Source: JAAXHV01 sp965207165
GTDB taxonomy: Bacteria > Pseudomonadota > Gammaproteobacteria > Eutrophobiales > Eutrophobiaceae
Assembly (NCBI GenBank): GCA_965207165.1
Contig: OZ242265.1
Location: 1,364,001-1,428,000, forward strand
Length of the DNA stretch: 64,000 nucleotides
Direction of reading: 5' to 3'
Each line of letters starts with the position of its first letter. Position 1 is the first letter of the stretch. The notes beneath the pieces are model-generated. The model worked only from the letters and a program-made list of their open reading frames with translations, was not told where the DNA came from and did no database searches. Shown here one piece after another: positions 18,414 through 26,410 of the stretch. Both the position numbers and the translations under genes were made by a program.

Positions 18414-18494
18414 CGGGTATGCAGTCTATCCAGGTACAACTACGGCAAGGCGCTGAAATCAAAACTACGGGAAATGGATAAGGACTATGAATAG
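18414..18494 (+). pseudogene. 3'-terminal remnant of an acyl-CoA synthetase (duplicate of 23189-23249)
   Basis: Positions 18440-18500 match 23189-23249 without gaps at 53 of 61 bases. In frame this piece reads YGKALKSKLREMDKDYE then stop, against YGKVLKTKLREMDQEYE then stop at the end of the intact ligase. Weaker similarity extends upstream (SLSRYN against SLPKSS). It carries the catalytic-lysine motif of adenylate-forming enzymes but no upstream domain, so it is a decayed fragment. The match runs into the first codons of the next gene, and both downstream genes begin MNSKT. Confidence 0.8.
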
Positions 18495-19353
18495 CAAAAC
18501 AGTCAGTCACCAACACTGGAACGTCGGGGGCTCTGCGCGCATGTCTGCGCCGGCCATGCACATGGAACCGAGTGTTCTCACCGATGAACCGTATTACGAA
18601 CCCATAGCGGATGAGATCTCCGTCTTTGCCGCGGCATACCGGAACCAGTTGCCGGTGCTGCTCAAAGGGCCTACCGGCTGCGGCAAGACCCGGTTCATCG
18701 AATATATGGCCTGGTATCTGCAGCGTCCGATGGTCACTGTTGCATGCCATGACGACCTCACGGCATCGGACCTGGTCGGCCGTTACCTGATCAAGGACGG
18801 CGAGACGGTCTGGGTCGACGGCCCGCTGACCTCCGCGGTGCGCAACGGCAGCATTTGCTATCTCGACGAGATCGTCGAAGCGCGCAAGGATACCTCTGTC
18901 GTCATCCATCCCCTGTGCGACGACCGGCGCCTGTTGCCCATCGAGAAACTCGGCGAGTTGCTGCCCGCCCCACCGGAATTCTGCCTGGCAATCTCGTATA
19001 ACCCCGGTTATCAAAGCGTGTTGAAGGACCTTAAGCAAAGCACGCGCCAGCGCTTCGTCGCCCTGGAGTTCAATTATCCGGAGGCTGACCTGGAGCAGAC
19101 GATCATCGAGAAGGAAACCGGTATCGAAGCGGCCACCGCGCAGCAACTGGTCAGGTTCGGTTCGATGACGCGCAACCTCAAAGGCAACGGACTGGATGAA
19201 GGCGCAAGCACGCGCTTACTGGTCAATGCGGCCAGGCTCATGTGCGAAGGCATCGCCTCCGTGGTCGCAACCGACACGGCTATCGCCCAGGCCCTGACCG
19301 ACGACGAAGACACGCTGCAGGCAATACACGAACTCAGCCGGTCCGTGTTCTAG
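18487..19353 (+). CDS. MoxR-type AAA+ ATPase, CbbQ/NirQ/NorQ family
   Basis: A 288-residue AAA+ ATPase. The Walker A motif GPTGCGKT is at residues 61-68, the Walker B-like segment is SICYLDEIVEARKD near residue 120, and PGYQSVLKDLKQSTRQRFVA is typical of CbbQ/NorQ. Known relatives work with a VWA partner to activate Rubisco (CbbQO) or mature nitric oxide reductase (NorQD), and the more distant CoxD acts on CO dehydrogenase. Neither Rubisco nor Nor genes occur here. The first residues MNSKTVS derive from a duplicated segment, so translation may really start at Met19 (18541). The VWA partner follows 17 bases after the stop. Confidence 0.87.
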   Translation: MNSKTVSHQHWNVGGSARMSAPAMHMEPSVLTDEPYYEPIADEISVFAAAYRNQLPVLLKGPTGCGKTRFIEYMAWYLQRPMVTVACHDDLTASDLVGRYLIKDGETVWVDGPLTSAVRNGSICYLDEIVEARKDTSVVIHPLCDDRRLLPIEKLGELLPAPPEFCLAISYNPGYQSVLKDLKQSTRQRFVALEFNYPEADLEQTIIEKETGIEAATAQQLVRFGSMTRNLKGNGLDEGASTRLLVNAARLMCEGIASVVATDTAIAQALTDDEDTLQAIHELSRSVF

Positions 19354-19370
19354 ATTCGGCGCGCCTCCAG

Positions 19371-21512
19371 ATGAGCGAGGAAGCGACACAGAACTTCCTG
19401 AACCGTATTCGTATCCGGAAGGACCTGGAGCGATTCACCGGGGGCGCGGTCGAGCGCTATTCCCGAATCGATGAGTTGATAGCGCAGATTGCCGCACTGG
19501 ACCGGGCACACCAGGATTTCATCTACGAGTGGTCGGAGATAATCGCGCATTCGAATAACGAACTCGCTGCCCAATTTATCGCAATGGCTCCGGATGCGTT
19601 CCGCAAGCTGGGCCGCGACGGCGTCCTCGACTGGGTCAACCACGCCATGACGGCGTTCGATAACCGCGGCCTCGGCTCTGCAATCGAGATACTCAAAGGT
19701 GTCGGTGCCTTCGCTGCCGATTACGCCGAGCGCTCCGTGCGCTGCGAATTCGATGACGCCGGCAGCTTCCTGCGGCATTTCGTGCGTGGTCTGGGGGGAC
19801 GCGAACTGCGTATCGCCAGTGACCACTCCACGTTCACCGACACGGAATCGCTGTTTCTGCCGGACGCATTCGGCATATTCCCCGTTGTCGAAGACAACTT
19901 CGCGCTGTATAAACTGACGGCCACCCACCTGTGGGCGCAAACCTGGTACGGGACCTGGCGCTACCAGGTCGTGGAAAAACTGATCCGGCATTTTCCAACC
20001 GGGGACGCCATACCGGTTTTCAATCGGCTTGAGTGCCTGCGACTCGATGCATGCGTGGCGCGCGATTTTCCCGGGTTGTACCGTGAATTCGAGGCCCTTG
20101 GGCACAAGGATGCGGACGCCGCCGCACAGTGGGCGCAGTGGCGTGCGCGCGCCGCTGCGCTCCTCGAACCCGGCGCGACGGCCGAAGACTCGCTACGCTT
20201 GATAGACGAGTTCACGGAACTGCCCCTGCCCCCCCTCAAGCATTACCAGGGAGAGATGTTCCCCGGCAAAGTGCGCGAGGCCATGTACGCGCGCATCGAT
20301 CGCGAAAAGACCCGGTTCCAACGTGCGTTGCAGGCGTTGCGCGACGGTCAGGATGCGGCCCCCGGCGGCGACGATGCGGACGAGTCGCCGAAGCAGATGA
20401 TTGAGTTCACGATGAGCGAAGGCGGGGAACAGAACGCCGGGCTCAACGTTGAGTTGACCATGGATGGCGAGGCCGTCAACGTTCCCGAGCACGTGCAGGA
20501 GCTCATCGGCTCGATCATGGCGGATTTCGGCGAAATTCCCGAGCAGCACCTGCAGCCGATAGACCTCGGCGATTACAACGATGAGCTGCAACCACAAGCC
20601 GGGAGTACCGGCAGTGATAACGAAACCGATGCGAACTTGCCAGGGTCGTTCAAGTACGACGAATGGGATTATGTACGGCAACGCTTTCGGGACGGATTCT
20701 GCACCCTGAGCGAACTCGCGGTGACTCCGGGCGATGAATCGTTCGTTGATGAAACCCTGGACAAACATCGCGGTTTGCTGAAATCGATCAAGAAGACGTT
20801 CGAGGCGGTATTGGGTGAGTCGCGCTTACAGCGGCGCCAATCGGACGGCGATGACATCGATCTCGATGCCGTCATCGAGGCTTATGCCGATGTCGCGCAC
20901 GGCCGGGAAATGAGCGAGTACCTGTACACGCGCTACCGCAACCAGGAGCGTAATATCGCGGTCATGTTCATGGTCGATATGAGTGGCTCGACGCTCGGAT
21001 GGGTCAACGACGCCGAGCGTGAGGCATTGGTGTTGCTCTGCGAGGCTCTGGAAATGCTGGGCGATCGCTATGCCATCTACGGATTTTCCGGGCGCACCAA
21101 CAAGCGTTGCGAGGTGTATCGCATCAAGGATTTCGAACAGGCCTACGATCTGCAGGTACGGCAACGGATCAGCGGGATCCGGCCGAAGGCGTACACGCGC
21201 ATGGGCGCGCCGATCCGCCATCTCGGCCAACTGCTCCATCTGACCAGCGCCCGCACCAAATTGCTGATCACGCTGTCGGACGGGCGGCCCGAGGATTACG
21301 GCGGTTACAAGGGCAAATACGGCATCGAGGATACCAGGCACGCCTTGCTCGAAATGAAACAGAGCGGCATCCACGCGTTCTGCATCACCATCGACAACGA
21401 GGCGCAGGAGTATTTGCCGCACATGTACGGCGCCGCGAACTACGCGGTGATCGATGAGGTGCACAAGCTTCCTCATAAAGTCGCCGACATCTACCGCCGG
21501 CTGACGACGTAA
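19371..21512 (+). CDS. VWA-domain protein, CbbO/NorD family
   Basis: A 713-residue partner of the AAA ATPase upstream. The C-terminal von Willebrand A domain has a complete MIDAS motif (VDMSGSTLGW near residue 535), a conserved threonine region (KAYTRMGAPIRHLG) and DGRPEDYGGYKGKYGIEDTR. The N-terminal half is helical, and an acidic stretch near residues 340-420 is usual in CbbO/NorD. The ATG at 19371 is chosen because a longer frame from 19242 lies entirely inside the AAA gene. Known role of the family: adaptor that recruits the AAA motor to a metalloenzyme. Its target here is unknown. Confidence 0.87.
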   Translation: MSEEATQNFLNRIRIRKDLERFTGGAVERYSRIDELIAQIAALDRAHQDFIYEWSEIIAHSNNELAAQFIAMAPDAFRKLGRDGVLDWVNHAMTAFDNRGLGSAIEILKGVGAFAADYAERSVRCEFDDAGSFLRHFVRGLGGRELRIASDHSTFTDTESLFLPDAFGIFPVVEDNFALYKLTATHLWAQTWYGTWRYQVVEKLIRHFPTGDAIPVFNRLECLRLDACVARDFPGLYREFEALGHKDADAAAQWAQWRARAAALLEPGATAEDSLRLIDEFTELPLPPLKHYQGEMFPGKVREAMYARIDREKTRFQRALQALRDGQDAAPGGDDADESPKQMIEFTMSEGGEQNAGLNVELTMDGEAVNVPEHVQELIGSIMADFGEIPEQHLQPIDLGDYNDELQPQAGSTGSDNETDANLPGSFKYDEWDYVRQRFRDGFCTLSELAVTPGDESFVDETLDKHRGLLKSIKKTFEAVLGESRLQRRQSDGDDIDLDAVIEAYADVAHGREMSEYLYTRYRNQERNIAVMFMVDMSGSTLGWVNDAEREALVLLCEALEMLGDRYAIYGFSGRTNKRCEVYRIKDFEQAYDLQVRQRISGIRPKAYTRMGAPIRHLGQLLHLTSARTKLLITLSDGRPEDYGGYKGKYGIEDTRHALLEMKQSGIHAFCITIDNEAQEYLPHMYGAANYAVIDEVHKLPHKVADIYRRLTT

Positions 21513-21604
21513 TGTAACGTTCGAATTCAGCCACCATAAAACCCTCACTTGCTAGTGTCTGCCGGCGTCGTGGTGTAATCGCACCGCCGGGTAATTATTT
21601 ATTC

Positions 21605-21622
21605 GCTCTGGTACCATAAACG
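21605..21622. promoter_or_regulatory. TGGTACCA operator-like palindrome upstream of the CoA ligase
   Basis: TGGTACCA at 21609-21616 in the context CTCTGGTACCATAAACGG, about 107 bases before the ligase ATG. The same core occurs upstream of the quinohemoprotein, the second TonB receptor and the 2Fe-2S subunit. The rest of the 21513-21722 gap contains no other recognisable element. Confidence 0.6.
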
Positions 21623-21722
21623 GTATATGCTTACTGCACGACCCACAAAAAAAATTCTGATCGAACACCCAAAGGTAATGATCTCATCGCTGGCTCGAGG
21701 TCCCCGTTTTGACTGACCGGAT

Positions 21723-23243
21723 ATGAACATTGCGATACACATGAAACGAGCCGGGAGTGCTTTCCCGGAGTATCCTGCTATCGCAAAAGGCTCGACGGTT
21801 TTGCGGACCTACAATGAAGTGGCGGAACGCGTATCCCGCCTCGCCTCCGCATTGACCGGGCACTTCAGACTTGAGCAGGGAGACCGTGTCGCCTTGACGA
21901 TGTGCAATTGTCCGGAATACCTGGAGATCCTGTATGCGTGCTGGCATGCAGGACTGGTCGCGGTACCGGTCAATGCCAAACTTCACCAGAACGAATTCTC
22001 TTACATCCTGGAAAACAGCCAGGCAAAGATCTGTTTTGCCACACACGATCTCGTCGAGACCATAGCGCCACTTGCGGGGGAAACGCTCGAAGCTGTCGTT
22101 GACGTTTCCGCTCAGGATTACCGGCAGTTACTTGAATGTGATCCGTTACCCATGGTGTCCCGCGCACCACGGGATCCCGCCTGGTTGTTTTATACCAGCG
22201 GCACTACGGGCAAACCAAAGGGTGCGGTACTCAGTCATCGCAACCTGCTTGCCAGTTCGTTTTGTTATTTTGCGGATGTCGACCAGGAATCGCCCTGGCG
22301 GACAATCCTGCACGCAGCACCCATGAGCCACGGTTCAGGTGTTTATGCACTCGCCCATGTCATGCAGGCAAGTTGTCACGTGATCCCGGAAACCGGTGGA
22401 TTTGATGTTGAAGAGATTTATCACTTGATCGAATCCTGGCCTGCCGCGGTATTTTTTGCAGCCCCGACCATGGTGAAACGGCTGCTGGATCACCAGGCCG
22501 ATACCGACACCACCAACCTGAAAACCATTATCTATGGCGGCGGCCCCATGTACCTGGAGGATTGTCTTGCCGGACTGGAACGATACGGACCAAAGCTCGC
22601 GCAACTGTACGGCCAGGGGGAAAGCCCCATGACTATTACCGCCTTGAGTTCGCGCATACATGCAGAGAAAGATCATCCCCGCTGGCGCCGGAGGCTTTCC
22701 TCGGTGGGCACGCCGCAGAGTGCGGTCCAGGTACGTGTCGCCAACCCGGACGGGGACTGGCTTCCCACGGGGGAAGTGGGAGAGGTGCTGGTGCAGGGAG
22801 AAACCGTTATGAACGGATACTGGCGTAATCCGGACGCGAGTGCGGAGACCTTGCGCAACGGCTGGTTGCACACGGGTGATTACGGCTGTTTTGACGAGGA
22901 AGGATTCCTGACCCTGAAGGATCGCTCAAACGACCTGATCATCTCCGGCGGAACGAATATCTATCCGCGTGAGGTGGAAGAAGTCCTGATCAAGCATCCT
23001 GACGTGTCGGAAGTAGCGGTTATCGGACGGCCCGATCGCGAATGGGGTGAGGTTGTCGTTGCCTACGTGGTGACATCGACGGACGGGGAAATTGATGAAA
23101 CGTGCTTCGATAGTTTCTGCATCGAAAATATCGCGCGCTTCAAGCGCCCCAGGTTTTATCGTGCGGTGGACAGTCTGCCCAAAAGCAGCTACGGTAAGGT
23201 GCTGAAGACAAAACTGCGGGAAATGGACCAGGAGTATGAATAG
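21723..23243 (+). CDS. AMP-dependent acyl-CoA synthetase/ligase
   Basis: A 506-residue class I adenylate-forming enzyme that activates a carboxylic acid with ATP and transfers it to CoA. The P-loop is YTSGTTGKPKG near residue 156, the A5 region is YGQGESPMT, A7 is GWLHTGDYG, A8 is DRSNDLIISGGTNIYPREVE, and the catalytic lysine is in SYGKVLKTKLR near residue 493. It resembles long-chain or aromatic acid CoA ligases, but specificity cannot be read by eye. The stop overlaps the start of the TetR gene by eight bases. A decayed copy of its 3' end lies at 18414-18494. Confidence 0.9.
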   Translation: MNIAIHMKRAGSAFPEYPAIAKGSTVLRTYNEVAERVSRLASALTGHFRLEQGDRVALTMCNCPEYLEILYACWHAGLVAVPVNAKLHQNEFSYILENSQAKICFATHDLVETIAPLAGETLEAVVDVSAQDYRQLLECDPLPMVSRAPRDPAWLFYTSGTTGKPKGAVLSHRNLLASSFCYFADVDQESPWRTILHAAPMSHGSGVYALAHVMQASCHVIPETGGFDVEEIYHLIESWPAAVFFAAPTMVKRLLDHQADTDTTNLKTIIYGGGPMYLEDCLAGLERYGPKLAQLYGQGESPMTITALSSRIHAEKDHPRWRRRLSSVGTPQSAVQVRVANPDGDWLPTGEVGEVLVQGETVMNGYWRNPDASAETLRNGWLHTGDYGCFDEEGFLTLKDRSNDLIISGGTNIYPREVEEVLIKHPDVSEVAVIGRPDREWGEVVVAYVVTSTDGEIDETCFDSFCIENIARFKRPRFYRAVDSLPKSSYGKVLKTKLREMDQEYE

Positions 23244-23898
23244 CAAAACGATCAGCAAGCGCAGCGCAGAGACTCTCGAAGCATTTGAAGCGCTCATCCT
23301 CGCCGAGGGGTTCTCGCAGCTCAACGTCTCCGAGATCGCGGCGCGTCTCAAGTGCTCGAAACGCACCCTCTATGAGCTTGCCCCGAGCAAGAAGGCGCTG
23401 GTGCTGAAGGCGCTGGACAACTTTTTCAACCGCATCAGGCAGGAAGCCGACCATATGACCGATAACGCCCTGGATCCGGAACGCCAGGTCTACGAGTACC
23501 TCGAGGTTGGCGCGCGCGCCGCCGAGCAGTTGAGCCAGGCCGTGGTCGCCGACATCCACGAATGGGAGCCGGCTCGAACGCTTTGGCGGGAGCACATAAG
23601 CCTGCGTATCGACGGCATGTGCCGGATTATCGAAAACGGTGTCAAGGCCGGCGTGTTCCGGGAGGTGCTGCCGGCGTTCGTCGCCGAAATCGTGTTCGCC
23701 AGCATCAACCGGTTACGCGAGCCAGACTTCACCGATTCCACGGGGCTGACGATATCGGAGGCATTCCACGATCTCTACGAAATGCTGCTGCACTCGCTCC
23801 TGCACCACAGCACGCCTGCTCTCCCGGCGAGTCAGCATTGGCGGGGGCTGCGCGATCCAAGGGCCGGGCGGCAATCCGCCACACCTCGCCGTCCCTGA
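23236..23898 (+). CDS. TetR/AcrR-family transcriptional regulator
   Basis: A 220-residue repressor-type protein. Residues 10-55 form the TetR DNA-binding domain, with the helix-turn-helix NVSEIAARLKCSKRTLYE. The C-terminal ligand domain spans to about residue 190. The last 30 residues (ending SATPRRP) are basic and proline-rich and look like added sequence. It is translated from inside the 3' end of the CoA ligase gene (8-base overlap), so ligase and regulator are co-expressed. It is the only regulator in the 15.9-36 kb region and is the best candidate to bind the repeated TGGTACCA palindromes. The inducer is unknown, but an acyl-CoA is plausible. Confidence 0.86.
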   Translation: MNSKTISKRSAETLEAFEALILAEGFSQLNVSEIAARLKCSKRTLYELAPSKKALVLKALDNFFNRIRQEADHMTDNALDPERQVYEYLEVGARAAEQLSQAVVADIHEWEPARTLWREHISLRIDGMCRIIENGVKAGVFREVLPAFVAEIVFASINRLREPDFTDSTGLTISEAFHDLYEMLLHSLLHHSTPALPASQHWRGLRDPRAGRQSATPRRP

Positions 23899-23975
23899 AC
23901 ACAACGCATTAAACAGGTCTTCGACACCTGCCCGGCCTGCAGCGGGATGGTTTACGAACTATATGCGATCCGGCC

Positions 23976-26342
23976 CTAGCCGGTGTTTGCCGCTTGAATA
24001 GCCGACCAGATCCTTGCGGGTGTTGCCGGCATTGAAAGGTCGGTGACACCGGCGGGTTTGAGCGCGTCGATGACGGCATTCATGACGGTAACCGGCGCAC
24101 CAATGGTTCCCCCCTCGCCGGCGCCCTTGGCGCCCAGTGGATTTGATATCGAGACCGTATCCAGTTCCGAAACATCGAATGCCGGCAGATCATCCGCGCG
24201 CGGCATCGCGTAATCGAGGAAGGACGCGCTCAACGGCTGGCCGGAATCGGCATCGTATACAGCGTCTTCGAGAAGCGCCTGGCCAATACCTTGGGCAAGG
24301 CCGCCGACAACCTGGCCGCGTACGACCATCGGATTGATCACCAGGCCGAAATCATCGCAGACGGTGTAACGATCGATCCTTGTCTCGCCGGTCTCCGGAT
24401 CGATTTCGACCTCGCAAATGTGGCAGCCGGCAGGAAAAGTGAAGTTCGGCGGGTCGAAAAAAGTGGTTTCTTCAAGCCCGGGCTCGAGCTGATCCATCGG
24501 ATAGTTCCCCGGAACATACGCGGTGCGTGCAATTTCCTTGAATGACAAGCTGTGGACCGCATCCTTGTGTTTGAAAAACCCGTCGACGAATTCGATGTCG
24601 TCGGCCGCACATTCAAGCATATGTGCCGCGATCTTTTTGCCCTTGGCGATGACTTTCTCCGTGCTTAACAGCACCGCGCTGCCGCCTGCGCTGATTGAGC
24701 GCGATGCGTATGTGCCTATGCCGAACGGCAGTTGGTTGGTATCACCGTGGACTATTTCGATCTCGTCCAGGGGCAGGCCAAGCTGATCCGAGACAATCTG
24801 GGCAAACGTCGTCTCGTGACTCTGTCCGTGGCTGTGTGCGCCGGTAAGGACGCGCACCGATCCATCCGGGTTTACCCGGACCGTCGAAACCTCGAAAAAA
24901 GCGTGTCCCGAGCCGAAAGCAATCGCCGCCTGGGATGGCGCCGCGCCGGCTTGCTCGGTATACACGATCAGGCCTAATCCACGCAGCTTGCCGGTGGCCT
25001 GTGATGCCGCCTTGCGTGCGTCGTACCCTTCCAGGTCCGCGTTTTCCAATGCGCGGTCGACGCATTCATCGTACGCGCCTTCGGTATAAACGAGTCCCAG
25101 GGGCGTCTGGTACGGGAACTCCGCCGGCGGAATGAAATTGCGCCGCCTGATCTCGATGCGATCGATGCCGGTCGCTTCCGCAGCGATATCGACCAGCCGT
25201 TCCACCAGGTACGTTGCTTCCGGGCGTCCGGCCCCGCGGTATGCGTCCACCGGCACCGTATTCGTCATTATGCCGCGCACTCGTATCGTCATAGCCGGGA
25301 TCTTGTACACACCCGAAATCATGGTGGCGTAGAAAACGGTCGGAATGGCGGCGCCGTATTGCGACAGCCCGGCGCCCAGGTTGGCGTCAGTATCGACACG
25401 CAGGGCCAGAAACTTTCCTTCAGAATCCAGCGCCAGGCTTGCATGGGTTACATGGTCGCGGCTGTGGGCATCGGAAACGAAGGCTTCGCTGCGTTCGCCC
25501 ACCCATTTCACCGGCCGGCCCAGGGCCCTGGCTGCAAACAAGGCAACCAGGTCCTCCGAGTACTGGTAAATCTTGGAGCCGAAACCACCGCCGACGTCGT
25601 CCGAAACGATACGGAGCCTGGATTCCGGTACCGGCAACGAATTTGTGCAGGTCCAGGTCCGCAGAAGATGTGGATTCTGGCACGACGCATGAAGCGTATA
25701 TTCATCGTTGTTCGCATCATGGACGGCGATCACAGCGCGCGGTTCGAGCGCATTGGCCACCAGGCGGTTCTGGACGATGTCGGTCTCCACGGTTTGAGCT
25801 GCCGACGCGAATGCCTCGTCTACCGCGCCGGTATCGCCGATGATCCACTCGAAGCATTGGTTGGCAGGGATGTGGTCCCAGACCTTCGGGGCATTCTCAG
25901 CGGTCGCGTCGGTTATGTTCACAACGGCAGGCAGTTCCTCGAGATCGAGTTCGACCAGTTCGGCTGCGTCTTTCGCAAGAAGACCCGATTCAGCAACCAC
26001 GGCCGCCACCGGCTGCCCGACATAGCGGGTGCGCCCACGCGCCAACGCTTCACGGGGGGCGTCATGCATTGGCGATCCGTCAGGGTTGTACATGATCCAG
26101 CCCGCCTGCATATCGCCTATCCCGCCGGCATCGAGATCCGCGGCAGTATAGACCGCGACAACGCCTTGCGCGGCCCGCGCCGCCGACGTGTCGATGTTAA
26201 GTATCCGGGCATGTGCGGTTTGCGCGCGCACGATATAAAGATACGCCTGTCCGGCATACTCGACATCGCTCGTGTATCTCCCCGCGCCCGTGATAAAACG
26301 CCGGTCTTCCTTACGCCGTACGGATTTTCCAATCTCGGTCAT
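23976..26342 (-). CDS. Molybdenum hydroxylase large subunit (xanthine dehydrogenase / CoxL-like, molybdopterin-binding)
   Basis: A 788-residue catalytic subunit of the xanthine oxidase family. MTEIGKSVRRKEDRRFITGA opens the 'hammerhead' domain. DAYRGAGRPEATYLVER lies near residue 360, and GAKGAGEGGTIGAPV near residue 740 carries the catalytic glutamate. CO dehydrogenase has AYxCSFR at the 360 position, so this is not a form I CO dehydrogenase but one of the CoxL-like hydroxylases of unknown substrate. Its FAD and 2Fe-2S subunits lie 6.5 kb away at 32859-34154. The quinohemoprotein is immediately upstream on the same strand. Confidence 0.88.
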   Translation of the reverse strand: MTEIGKSVRRKEDRRFITGAGRYTSDVEYAGQAYLYIVRAQTAHARILNIDTSAARAAQGVVAVYTAADLDAGGIGDMQAGWIMYNPDGSPMHDAPREALARGRTRYVGQPVAAVVAESGLLAKDAAELVELDLEELPAVVNITDATAENAPKVWDHIPANQCFEWIIGDTGAVDEAFASAAQTVETDIVQNRLVANALEPRAVIAVHDANNDEYTLHASCQNPHLLRTWTCTNSLPVPESRLRIVSDDVGGGFGSKIYQYSEDLVALFAARALGRPVKWVGERSEAFVSDAHSRDHVTHASLALDSEGKFLALRVDTDANLGAGLSQYGAAIPTVFYATMISGVYKIPAMTIRVRGIMTNTVPVDAYRGAGRPEATYLVERLVDIAAEATGIDRIEIRRRNFIPPAEFPYQTPLGLVYTEGAYDECVDRALENADLEGYDARKAASQATGKLRGLGLIVYTEQAGAAPSQAAIAFGSGHAFFEVSTVRVNPDGSVRVLTGAHSHGQSHETTFAQIVSDQLGLPLDEIEIVHGDTNQLPFGIGTYASRSISAGGSAVLLSTEKVIAKGKKIAAHMLECAADDIEFVDGFFKHKDAVHSLSFKEIARTAYVPGNYPMDQLEPGLEETTFFDPPNFTFPAGCHICEVEIDPETGETRIDRYTVCDDFGLVINPMVVRGQVVGGLAQGIGQALLEDAVYDADSGQPLSASFLDYAMPRADDLPAFDVSELDTVSISNPLGAKGAGEGGTIGAPVTVMNAVIDALKPAGVTDLSMPATPARIWSAIQAANTG

Positions 26343-26410
26343 TGCTCTACCCCTTCACACCCGGTGATGCCCACTATGACGCCCTTCGATCGAAGCGCCG
26401 CCATGCCATG

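Noticed and set aside
19242..19370. Upstream extension of the VWA protein
   Set aside because: These 43 codons lie wholly within the AAA gene in another frame and encode an arginine-rich, non-conserved sequence.
18487..21512. Naming the AAA/VWA pair as Rubisco activase cbbQ/cbbO or norQ/norD
   Set aside because: No Rubisco or nitric oxide reductase gene is present, so only the family is stated and no gene symbol given.
23976..26342. Calling the large subunit aerobic CO dehydrogenase
   Set aside because: The active-site loop reads AYRGAGRPE, not the AYxCSFR motif of form I CO dehydrogenase.
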